This document shows positions 14,092 to 21,918 of a stretch of 64,000 nt of DNA, piece by piece. Made by a program: the position numbers and the translations under genes. Origin of the DNA: Deltaproteobacteria bacterium (GTDB lineage Bacteria > Myxococcota_A > Polyangia > Haliangiales > JADYYK01); NCBI GenBank assembly GCA_020853705.1, contig JADYYK010000121.1, positions 23,589 through 87,588 of the forward strand. The letters run 5' to 3'. Position 1 is the first letter of the stretch. Each line of letters opens with the position of its first letter. A model generated the notes under the pieces. The model was not told where the DNA came from, ran no database searches, and saw nothing but the letters and a program-made list of their open reading frames with translations.

Positions 14092-14100
14092 TGGTACCGT
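14072..14100 (+). promoter_or_regulatory. Candidate promoter of the lipoprotein-PEGA-propeller operon
   Basis: On the plus strand TTGAGA (14072-14077), a 17-base spacer and TACCGT (14095-14100) lie face to face with the kinase promoter. The -35 matches five of six consensus bases, the -10 only three. If used, the transcript starts near 14107, which would exclude the ATG at 14091 and support the TTG at 14148. Confidence 0.35.
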
Positions 14101-14147
14101 GGCCCAGCTTTGGCGGCCGCCGGAGCCCTCGTGGGGAACTCAAAGCC

Positions 14148-15692
14148 TTGAATCATCTGGCGAAAACCATCGCGCTCGCGGCCGTGCTGGTGGCCGGTTG
14201 TGGAGACGTCGGCATTGTCGTCTTCGACGTCGAGGCGCCCAGCGCCCCCGAGCTGGATCCCAGGACCGGCACCAGCACGCTGGAGCTGTCCAGCGAGCGC
14301 CCCGGCCAGCCCCCGGTGGTGGCGCGCGTCACGCTGGCCGGACGCATGGGCGATCTGTCGCTGGGCGACGTGCCCCTGGGGCCCGCGGTCAGCTTCCAGC
14401 TGCGCGGCTTCTCGGAGGCCAACCAGGTCGTGGCCTATGGCAAGGCCGGCCCGGTCACGGTCGAGGGCGCCGGCGAGACCCACGTGACCATCCCGGTGCG
14501 GCGCCCGTTCGCCTATGTGGCCGGCAAGTTCTTCTCGCCGATGAACACCGGCGCGGTGAAGCTCTATGACACCGGCAACGTCCTTGGTGCCATGACCCCC
14601 GAGGTGACCATGCCGGGCGTCTTCCCGGTCGGGGTCGCGCTGTCGGACGACGGGCGCACCCTGCTGATGTCGGCGGCCAGCCCGACCATCGGGCAGGCCG
14701 TGGTGGTCGACACCCTGACCCACATGCAGCGCGGCATGGTCACCCTGACCGCGGTGCCCGGGGCGGTGGCGCTGACGCCCAACGCCAAGCTGGGCGCGGC
14801 GGTGCACACCGACGCCAACCGGGTCTCGCTGCTCGACATCGACCAGGTGCGCACCACCCCGGCGGAGCCGGCGGGCGCGGTGCGCGTGGTCGACAACGTG
14901 CGCCAGCCCGGCGCCGTCGCGGCGGCCAACGATCGCGTGTTCGTGCTGGCGGGGCGGCCCACGGCGATGCGCTGCGGGTCGACGCCGGCGCCGCCACGCT
15001 CGGCCATCGTCGAGATCGATCTCATCAGCGCGATGGCCGAGCCGGAGCGCGACCTCGGCTTCGCGGCGCGCGACCTGGCGCTGGATCCGCTGGGCGATCG
15101 GGTGCTGGTCACCGACACCTGCGGCAACAAGGTGATGGCCCTGGCCCCGGGCGGCACGCCCGAGCGGCTGCTCGACATCCCGGGGCCACGCGCGCTGTCG
15201 GTGTGGAAGCGTCGCCTGGTGGTCGCGGGCGGGACGTCGACCCAACCGGCCACGGCGCAGCTGGCGGTCGCCGATCTCGACGCGCCGAACACGCCGCCGA
15301 TGCTGTTCACCCTGAAGATGCCCGACGAGCGCATCGAGATCCCGCTGCAGAACATCCCCGGGCAGTCGGTCGAGATCCGGGTCGCTCCCGATCTGGTCGA
15401 GCCGCTCGACGTGGCGCTGTCGCTGGACGGCGCGCGCGCGGTGATGCTGGTGCACTCGCTGCACCGGCAGGAGGCCATCACGCTGATCGCCGACGCGTCG
15501 ACCATCGACTCGTTCTACCTGATGCTGATCGATGTGCAGACCGGGTCGGTGCTGTCGCGCGTGCGCACCGACTGCACGGCGCGCGTCGATGGCGACAGCC
15601 GGCTGTACCTGTGCGGCGAGGCGGCCGACTCGCTCGAGCCGGTGAGCTCGTTCGTGCCGTCGTCGGCGGCCATCCTGTGGGGCGCGCCTTGA
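14148..15692 (+). CDS. Putative surface lipoprotein with propeller-like repeats
   Basis: Starting from the TTG gives a classic lipoprotein signal (NHLAKTIALAAVLVAGC, Cys18) and a 514-residue product. The upstream ATG at 14091 would add 19 residues before an otherwise normal signal and overlaps the predicted promoter. The body has repeated strand-turn segments (FAYVAGKFF, VGVALSDDGRTLLMSA, VVVDTL, VALTPNAKLG, DPLGDRVLVTDTCGNKVMAL) like YVTN/NHL-type beta-propeller blades, preceded by a beta-rich region. No enzyme motif is seen. Its stop overlaps the next start (TTGA), so it heads a four-gene coupled operon whose other members are also exported. Confidence 0.7.
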   Translation: MNHLAKTIALAAVLVAGCGDVGIVVFDVEAPSAPELDPRTGTSTLELSSERPGQPPVVARVTLAGRMGDLSLGDVPLGPAVSFQLRGFSEANQVVAYGKAGPVTVEGAGETHVTIPVRRPFAYVAGKFFSPMNTGAVKLYDTGNVLGAMTPEVTMPGVFPVGVALSDDGRTLLMSAASPTIGQAVVVDTLTHMQRGMVTLTAVPGAVALTPNAKLGAAVHTDANRVSLLDIDQVRTTPAEPAGAVRVVDNVRQPGAVAAANDRVFVLAGRPTAMRCGSTPAPPRSAIVEIDLISAMAEPERDLGFAARDLALDPLGDRVLVTDTCGNKVMALAPGGTPERLLDIPGPRALSVWKRRLVVAGGTSTQPATAQLAVADLDAPNTPPMLFTLKMPDERIEIPLQNIPGQSVEIRVAPDLVEPLDVALSLDGARAVMLVHSLHRQEAITLIADASTIDSFYLMLIDVQTGSVLSRVRTDCTARVDGDSRLYLCGEAADSLEPVSSFVPSSAAILWGAP

Positions 15693-16537
15693 GGCTGCGC
15701 GCGCGCACCGGGCTGGCGACCAGCCTGCTCTTGACGCTGGCGCTGGGCGGGCTGGCCGCCGCGCAGGAGTCGCCGCGACGCAAGGTGGCGGTGCTGGAGT
15801 ACCGCGCCGGGACCCGCGTCCTCGAGGGCATCGGCGACCGGCTGGCGGCCATCCTGCAGAAGCGCACCTCGCTGCTGATCTCGACGCCCGAGGACGCGCG
15901 CCGGCGCCTGCCCACGGTCGATGCCGAGCTGGCCCGCTGCGCCGGTGGTGCGCCCTGTGTGGCGGCGCTGGGTCGGCGCCTCGGGGTCGACGAGGTGCTG
16001 CTCATCGGCGTCAGCGAGCTCGGCGACGTCATCCTGGGCATGCAGCGCGTGCGCAGCCAGGGCGGCGCGGTCGAGGCCCGCGTGGCCGAGTCGCTGGGGG
16101 CCGGCGACGTGCCCGATGATGGCCAGCTCGCGGGCTACCTCAAGCGCCTGTTGCCGCCGGAGGACTTCAAGCGCTTTGGCGTCATCCGCGTGCGCGCCGA
16201 CGTGCGCGGGGCGCGCGTGTTCGTGGGTGGCGAGGCGCGTGGTGAGACGCCGATGGGCGATCTCAAGGTGGCGGCGCCGGCGACCTATGCGGTGCGCGTG
16301 AGCAAGAAGGGCTATGTCGACTTCAACGCGCGCGTGATGGTGCCGCCGGATGGCACCGTCGAGGTGGTCCCCAAGCTGACGCCGGTGGGGCGCGGTGGTG
16401 CGGCGCCCTGGTACGGCAGGTGGTGGGTCTGGGCCGGGGTCGGCGGCGCGGTCGTCGCGACCACGGCGATCATCCTGGTGTCGTCCGAGGACGAGCCCAC
16501 CGAAAAACCGTCGACGATCAAAGGATGGCTGCCATGA
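15689..16537 (+). CDS. Secreted PEGA-domain protein with C-terminal membrane segment
   Basis: The TTG start overlaps the preceding stop (TTGA) and opens a signal peptide (RLRARTGLATSLLLTLALGG, cleavage near AAAQ). The 282-residue protein has an N-terminal domain (KVAVLEYRAGTRVLEGI... with CAGGAPCVAALGRRLGVDEV), seen in many myxobacterial envelope proteins. It is followed by a PEGA domain (about 165-235, VRGARVFVGGEARGETPMGD) and a hydrophobic segment WVWAGVGGAVVATTAIILV near the end. PEGA domains are thought to bind surface polymers. A longer in-frame ORF upstream is only a shadow of the lipoprotein gene. Confidence 0.78.
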   Translation: MRLRARTGLATSLLLTLALGGLAAAQESPRRKVAVLEYRAGTRVLEGIGDRLAAILQKRTSLLISTPEDARRRLPTVDAELARCAGGAPCVAALGRRLGVDEVLLIGVSELGDVILGMQRVRSQGGAVEARVAESLGAGDVPDDGQLAGYLKRLLPPEDFKRFGVIRVRADVRGARVFVGGEARGETPMGDLKVAAPATYAVRVSKKGYVDFNARVMVPPDGTVEVVPKLTPVGRGGAAPWYGRWWVWAGVGGAVVATTAIILVSSEDEPTEKPSTIKGWLP

Positions 16538-18291
16538 ACCGCGGGTCGCGCAGGTTGGGGATGAGTGTGGTCGCGGGTCTTGCGCTGGCGGGGCTGGCCG
16601 GGCAGACCAGCGCGGCCCCGATCCTGTGCACCGACAGCCAGATCTGTCGCGTCGGGGTGGTGCCCAAGGGGGTCTCGGCGCTGGTCGGGGTCGCCGGCAA
16701 CCTGTGGGGCATCGGCAAGAAGGGGCAGGCCTGGAACCTGGGCAGCGGGCTGGAGGCCGCGACGGCCAAGCCGGTCAAGACCGGCCTCAAGAAGGATCTG
16801 ACCGCGGGCGCGGCGCTGGGTGCGGGCCTGGTGGCGGTGGGCCCCAAGGGCACCCTGGTGCGCTTCGATGGCACCACCTGGACGGCGGACAAGTCGCCGG
16901 TCAAGGTCGACCTGACCGCGGCGTGGGCGGCGTCCGACCAGGCCGCTTGGGCGGTCGGCAAGAAGGGCACCATCGTGGCCTGGGACGGCGCCAGGTGGGC
17001 GGTGCAGCCCAGCGGCACCAAGGTCGACCTGATGGGAGTGTGGGGCTCGCACGTGGGCGACGTCTGGGCCGTCGGCGGCGGCGGCACCATCCTGCACCAC
17101 GACGGCACCGCGTGGTCCACCGTGCGCACCGGCAACGCCAGGCTGTTCGCGGTCAGCGGCCTGTCGGACAAGCTGGCCTGGGCGGTCGGCGAGCTGGGCT
17201 CGGCGCTGCGCTGGAACGGCAGCACGTGGGAGACCGTGAAGTCGGGGGTGGCCACCGATCTGACCGTGCTGCACCAGTGGTCGGTCAAGGAGGTGCTGGC
17301 GCTCGACGCCGAGGGCGGCGGCGCCCGATTGGACTGGATGAACGAGCTGGCGCCGGTCTCGGCCGGCGAGGCCGGCTTTCGCTCGCTGACCACGGTCAGC
17401 GGGATCGCCTTCGCGCTGGCGCAGGACGGCTCGCTGTGGCGCTACGCGGGCGGCTGGACCTACACCGAGGAGCCCAAGGTCATCGAGCGCTTCAGCTCGA
17501 TGGCGCTGCTCGGCGACGTCCTGGTGGCGGGCGCCGACAACGGCGTCATCGGCATCCGCCGCAACAAGAAGTGGGAGCGGCTGGTCCCGGGGCTGCCCAA
17601 TGTCAACACGCTGCTGGGCATCGGCTTCGACGGCAAGATCATCACGGCGCTCGATCACCATGGCAACCTGGTGCGGGTCGATATCGCCAAGAAGAAGCCG
17701 ACCGTGGGCGCCTTGCCCGAGGCCGCGGGCTGGAACGCGATGTGGATGACCAGCAACTTCGGCGTCGCGGTCGGCTCCAGCGACGTCGCGATGTTCGATG
17801 GCAAGAGCTGGCGCATCGCCGACCTGCCGACCAAGCGGACCGAGTTCGAGGCCGCCTATGGGCTGGCCAAGGACGCGGTCTGGGTGGCGGGGGACAGCGG
17901 CACCATCCTGTTCTGGGACGGCAAGAGCTGGACGCAGCAGCCCACCAACGTCAGCGAGGACCTGGAGGCCCTCTGGATGGCCGACCGCAAGTTCGGGGTC
18001 GCGGTCGGGCGCAGCGGCGTGGTGCTGTTCTGGGACGGCAACGCCTGGAGCCGCATCGAGACGCCCACGCGGGCCATGCTGCGCTCGGTGTGCGGCCGCT
18101 CGCCGGTGGAGATCACGGTGGGCGGCAACACCGGCGAGATCCTGACCTATGACGGGCAGCGCTGGACCATCGAGGCCAGCCCGCTGGGCATGGCCTTCCG
18201 CTCGTGTGCGGTGATGCCGGATGGCGAGATCGTGATGGGCGGACAGAACGGCGGCTATGTGACGCGGCCCGCGCGGGAGCGCGCCAGGTGA
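16534..18291 (+). CDS. Secreted propeller-repeat protein, paralog 1
   Basis: The ATG overlaps the PEGA gene stop (ATGA) and starts a signal peptide ending near QTSAAP. The 585-residue protein consists mostly of blades of the form WAVGxxGTIxxWDGxxW (for example AAWAVGKKGTIVAWDGARW, VWAVGGGGTILHHDGTAW, VWVAGDSGTILFWDGKSW), about ten in all, indicating a beta-propeller. The mature N-terminus has two Cys (32 and 38) before VPKG. There are no catalytic motifs. The related gene behind it shares the N-terminal Cys pair, the order of blades and the ending. Likely role is binding or sensing outside the cytoplasm; the ligand is unknown. Confidence 0.8.
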   Translation: MNRGSRRLGMSVVAGLALAGLAGQTSAAPILCTDSQICRVGVVPKGVSALVGVAGNLWGIGKKGQAWNLGSGLEAATAKPVKTGLKKDLTAGAALGAGLVAVGPKGTLVRFDGTTWTADKSPVKVDLTAAWAASDQAAWAVGKKGTIVAWDGARWAVQPSGTKVDLMGVWGSHVGDVWAVGGGGTILHHDGTAWSTVRTGNARLFAVSGLSDKLAWAVGELGSALRWNGSTWETVKSGVATDLTVLHQWSVKEVLALDAEGGGARLDWMNELAPVSAGEAGFRSLTTVSGIAFALAQDGSLWRYAGGWTYTEEPKVIERFSSMALLGDVLVAGADNGVIGIRRNKKWERLVPGLPNVNTLLGIGFDGKIITALDHHGNLVRVDIAKKKPTVGALPEAAGWNAMWMTSNFGVAVGSSDVAMFDGKSWRIADLPTKRTEFEAAYGLAKDAVWVAGDSGTILFWDGKSWTQQPTNVSEDLEALWMADRKFGVAVGRSGVVLFWDGNAWSRIETPTRAMLRSVCGRSPVEITVGGNTGEILTYDGQRWTIEASPLGMAFRSCAVMPDGEIVMGGQNGGYVTRPARERAR

Positions 18292-20024
18292 GCCGGCGCG
18301 CTGCCCTGGTGCTGGCTGGCGCGCTGGCGCTGGCGCAGGTCGGCGCCGCGCAGGCCGCGCCGACGCTGTGTGTGGAGGTCATGTGTCGCGGCGGCGCCAC
18401 GCCCAAGGGGGGCCGCGTGCTGGTGTCGAGCGCGGGCACCCTGTGGCTGCTGGGCAAGAAGGGGGCGGCCTGGACCCTGGACGAGGAGCTGGTCGCCAGC
18501 GCGGTCAAGACGCCGCTCAAGAAGAATGTGCTGGCGGCGGCGCCGCTGGGCGGTGGGCTGGTGGTGGTCGGGGCCGGTGGGCTGGCCGCGCGCTGGGATG
18601 GCCGGCTGTGGACGGTCGACAAGTCGACCGCGAAGAAGGATCTGAACGCGGTGGTGGCCCTGGGCGAGCAGGCCTGGGCGGTCGGGCGCGGCGGCAGCAT
18701 CGTGCACTTCGACGGCGTGCGCTGGGCGACCGAGCCGAGCGGCGTCAAGGTCGACCTGCGCGGGGTGTGGGGCGCCAGCGACGCCCAGCTGTGGGCGGTA
18801 GGCGACAAGGGCACCCTGCTCGAGCGCAGCGGCGGGGTGTGGCGCGTGGTGCAGCAGGGCACCATCAAGCTGCTGGGTGTGGGCGGCTCGGCGGCCAACG
18901 ACGTCTATGCCGTCGGCGAGGTCGGCAGCGTGGTGCGCTGGGATGGCCGCAGCTGGCAGAACCTGCCCACCGGGGTCGCCGACGATCTGCAGCTGGTGCT
19001 GACCTACAGCAAGCAGGAGTTCCTGCTGCTGGGCGCCGCGGGCGCGCTGGCGCGGCACGACGTCAAGGACAACTGGCACACGCAGTCGGCCGGCGAGGGC
19101 AACTTCGTGTCGGCCACGCTGCACCGCGGCGTCGGGCTGGCGCTGGCGGATGACAACCGGATCTGGCGCCACGCTGGCGGCTGGCAGGTCATGGCCTCGC
19201 CCACCGGCGAGAGCGGCATGGGCGCCATGCGCGTGGAGGGTGACGACCTCATCGTGACCGACGAGGACGGCGGGATCGCGCGCCGGCGCGCCGGCAGCTG
19301 GGAGGTCCTGCTCAAGACCGGGACGCCGAGGCTGGGCACCATCTCGGGCATGGGTCGCAAGGGCCAGACCCTGGTCGCGGTCGGCTATGGCGGCAACGCG
19401 GTGCACATCGGCCCCACGGCCGCCAGCAACGCCAAGGTGGTGGCGCGACCGCTGTCGGCCAAGCGCGAGAACCGCGTCAACGCCATGTGGATGACCGACG
19501 GGGTGGGCTTCGCGGTCGGCGGCTACGGCGAGATCTCGCAGTGGGACGGCAAGACCTGGAAGGAGCTCCCCAAGATCGTCGACGTCGACCTGAACGACGT
19601 GCAGGGTGTGGCCGCCGACGCCATCTGGGTGGTCGGCGACGACGGCACCATCCTGTTCTGGGACGGCAAGGCCTTCAGCAAGCAGGACTCGGGGGTCAAG
19701 GACGACCTCGAGGTGATCTACGCGGCCAGCAGGGAGTGGGCGGTGGCCGCCGGATCGTGGGGCATCGCGACCATGTGGGCGCAGGGGCAGTGGGGCAAGA
19801 TCGAGGTGCCCACCTCGGCGCTGTGGCGCGCCGCCTGCGGTCGTGACGCCGGGCTGGTGGCGCTGGGCGGCAACAGCGGCGAGATCGTGGTCTGGAACGG
19901 CAAGCGCTGGCAGCTGGAGGCGTCGCCGACGTCGGGCGCGCTGATCAGCTGCGCGGTGACGCCATCGGGCGAGCTCCTGTTCGGCGAGCAGCAAGGCGGC
20001 CTGGTGTTCCACACCCCGCGCTGA
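18288..20024 (+). CDS. Secreted propeller-repeat protein, paralog 2
   Basis: The GTG start overlaps paralog 1 (GTGA) and opens a signal peptide (SRRAALVLAGALALAQVGAA). The 578-residue product aligns end to end with paralog 1: the mature N-terminus APTLCVEVMCRGGATPKG corresponds to APILCTDSQICRVGVVPKG, and the last blades (ISQWDGKTWKELP, ILFWDGKAFSKQ, IVVWNGKRWQLEASP) match in order. Retention of two complete divergent copies in one operon suggests different ligands or a heteromeric complex. It ends 25 bases before the convergent kinase gene. Confidence 0.8.
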   Translation: MSRRAALVLAGALALAQVGAAQAAPTLCVEVMCRGGATPKGGRVLVSSAGTLWLLGKKGAAWTLDEELVASAVKTPLKKNVLAAAPLGGGLVVVGAGGLAARWDGRLWTVDKSTAKKDLNAVVALGEQAWAVGRGGSIVHFDGVRWATEPSGVKVDLRGVWGASDAQLWAVGDKGTLLERSGGVWRVVQQGTIKLLGVGGSAANDVYAVGEVGSVVRWDGRSWQNLPTGVADDLQLVLTYSKQEFLLLGAAGALARHDVKDNWHTQSAGEGNFVSATLHRGVGLALADDNRIWRHAGGWQVMASPTGESGMGAMRVEGDDLIVTDEDGGIARRRAGSWEVLLKTGTPRLGTISGMGRKGQTLVAVGYGGNAVHIGPTAASNAKVVARPLSAKRENRVNAMWMTDGVGFAVGGYGEISQWDGKTWKELPKIVDVDLNDVQGVAADAIWVVGDDGTILFWDGKAFSKQDSGVKDDLEVIYAASREWAVAAGSWGIATMWAQGQWGKIEVPTSALWRAACGRDAGLVALGGNSGEIVVWNGKRWQLEASPTSGALISCAVTPSGELLFGEQQGGLVFHTPR

Positions 20025-20048
20025 GCCAGCGCGGCGGCGTGGCCGAGC

Positions 20049-21875
20049 TCAGGGCTGGAAGCCGCAGTTCTCCTGCAGCTTGCGCAGGTAGCCGTTGCCA
20101 CCGGCGTCGCGCCCGAGCTTGCGCCGGCAGGCGCTGAGGCCGGCGGCGTCGCCGGTCATGCACAGCGCCAGACACTGCGAGTAGCGCACGCTGGTGCGGG
20201 CGGTGGAACAGGCGCCCGACCTGACGGCGTCGGACTCGAAGAAGCGTCGCGCCAGGTTCGCGGTCTGCTTGAAACGACCGGCGTCGACGGCGTCGGCGAC
20301 GCGCTCGGCGGAGGCGACACAGTCGAAGGCGGCGTTGTTGGTGGTCCCGACCGGGGGCGGGGTGTCGTCACCATCGACATCGCCGTTGCCCGTCTTGTCA
20401 CCCGGGCCGCGGGGGCTGGGGCGCGGTGAGGTGCTGGGGCTGCGGGACGGGGCCGGAGAGGTCGAGGCCGTGGGCGACGCCGTGGGGGCGGGTGGCGAGG
20501 CGGTGGGGCCCGGCGCCTGGCCCGCGCCGCTCGGTGACGGTGAGGTGGACGGGGGCGCAGCGGCCAGCAGCGCGGCGTCCGCGGCGACACCCTGGACGCC
20601 GGGCGGGCCGCCGCCCTGCTTGCCCGCGCCGCGCCCGCGCAGCGAGAAGACCACCGCGACCGCCGCTGCCGCCACCGCGATCAGGGTCAGCGCGCTGAGC
20701 AGGCCGCTGCGCCGGGCAGGCGGCGCCACCGCGGCGGCGACGGTGGCGGCGTTGGCCATCTCGCCCCCTGCCCTGCCCTCGCCCGAGCGCACCCGCGGGT
20801 CGCCGCCCAGCTGCGACGAGGTGCCCGCGGCGGCGGCCGGAGCGCCCGCTGACGGGCCGCTGCCGCTGCCCGCGCCGCTGGCCGGGGCGGTCTGGGTGGC
20901 GCCAGCGCCGAGCTGGCTGCGCCCGTGCACCGCGGAGGCAGCCGCCACCAGGGGCGCCGCCGCGCTGCCGCGACCGCTGGCCATGGTCGAGTCGAGCGCG
21001 AGGTCGGTGCCGCTGACCTCGCGGCAGACACCCTCGCACTGCTCGAGCGCGGCGTCGAAGGCGTGCGCGTCGGCGAAGCGCTGGCTGGGATCCTTGAGCA
21101 GCAGGCGCTGCACGGTCTGCTGCAAGAGCGACGGGAAGCGCTCGGGCAGCACCGGCGGGGTGTCGTACAGCAGCTTGGCGATGAGCTCGGCGACCGAGGC
21201 GGCGCGGAACGGCGCGTCACCGGTCAGGAGCTCATAGAAGATCACCCCGCAGCTGTACAGGTCGGAGCGCGCGTCGACCGCGTGGCCGCGCACCTGCTCG
21301 GGCGACATGTAGCGCGGCGTGCCGACGAACGAGCCGGTCGCGGTCAGGCGCTGGGCCTGCTCGGAGCCGACGTCCTTGGCGATGCCGAAGTCGAGCACCT
21401 TGAGGTGGACCTGGCGCGCCGTCGGCGTGTAGCGCAAGAGCTTGAGGTTGGCTGGCTTGAGGTCGCGATGCACGATGCCGCGGCCGTGCACCTCGCTCAG
21501 CAGCGAGGCCAGCTGGCGCATCACCGAGATGGCGCGCAGCGGCGGCAGCGGCCCGTACTTGACCAGGATCTCGGCGACCTCCTCGCCGTCGACCAGCTCC
21601 ATGACCAGGAAGGGCGCGCCCTCGTCGACCCCGAAGTCGAGCACCTGGGCCATCACCGGGTGCGAGATCTTGGAGGCCAGCAGCGCCTCGCGCTCGAAGC
21701 GCTCGACCGCGCCCTCGGCCTTGAAGGCCTCCGGGGTCAGCACCTTGATGGCGACCGGCTTCTCGAGCCCGAGCTGGATGGCCCGGTACACGGTGCCGAA
21801 GGCGCCCGCGCCGAGCTTGGTCTCCAGGCGATACTTGCCCTGGATCACCCGCGCCGGTGCGGCGGCCTCGCTCAT
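20049..21875 (-). CDS. Transmembrane Ser/Thr protein kinase (PknB-type), copy A
   Basis: The 608-residue receptor kinase has the Gly loop LGAGAFGTVY, Lys44 in VAIK, Glu63, HRDLKPANLKLL with Asp138 and Asn143, DFG at 162-164 and a GTPRYMSPEQ activation segment. An Ala/Gly/Ser-rich linker leads to one transmembrane helix (about 391-412), then a Pro/Ser-rich stretch and a Cys-containing C-terminal domain outside the membrane (about 500-608, CSTARTSVRYSQCLALC). It is closely related to the next kinase upstream on this strand, and the pair looks like a tandem duplication. It converges on the propeller operon. Confidence 0.92.
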   Translation of the reverse strand: MSEAAAPARVIQGKYRLETKLGAGAFGTVYRAIQLGLEKPVAIKVLTPEAFKAEGAVERFEREALLASKISHPVMAQVLDFGVDEGAPFLVMELVDGEEVAEILVKYGPLPPLRAISVMRQLASLLSEVHGRGIVHRDLKPANLKLLRYTPTARQVHLKVLDFGIAKDVGSEQAQRLTATGSFVGTPRYMSPEQVRGHAVDARSDLYSCGVIFYELLTGDAPFRAASVAELIAKLLYDTPPVLPERFPSLLQQTVQRLLLKDPSQRFADAHAFDAALEQCEGVCREVSGTDLALDSTMASGRGSAAAPLVAAASAVHGRSQLGAGATQTAPASGAGSGSGPSAGAPAAAAGTSSQLGGDPRVRSGEGRAGGEMANAATVAAAVAPPARRSGLLSALTLIAVAAAAVAVVFSLRGRGAGKQGGGPPGVQGVAADAALLAAAPPSTSPSPSGAGQAPGPTASPPAPTASPTASTSPAPSRSPSTSPRPSPRGPGDKTGNGDVDGDDTPPPVGTTNNAAFDCVASAERVADAVDAGRFKQTANLARRFFESDAVRSGACSTARTSVRYSQCLALCMTGDAAGLSACRRKLGRDAGGNGYLRKLQENCGFQP

Positions 21876-21918
21876 GCCGGTGCTCTGGCTCGCATGGGTG
21901 TCATATCATCGCATCAAG

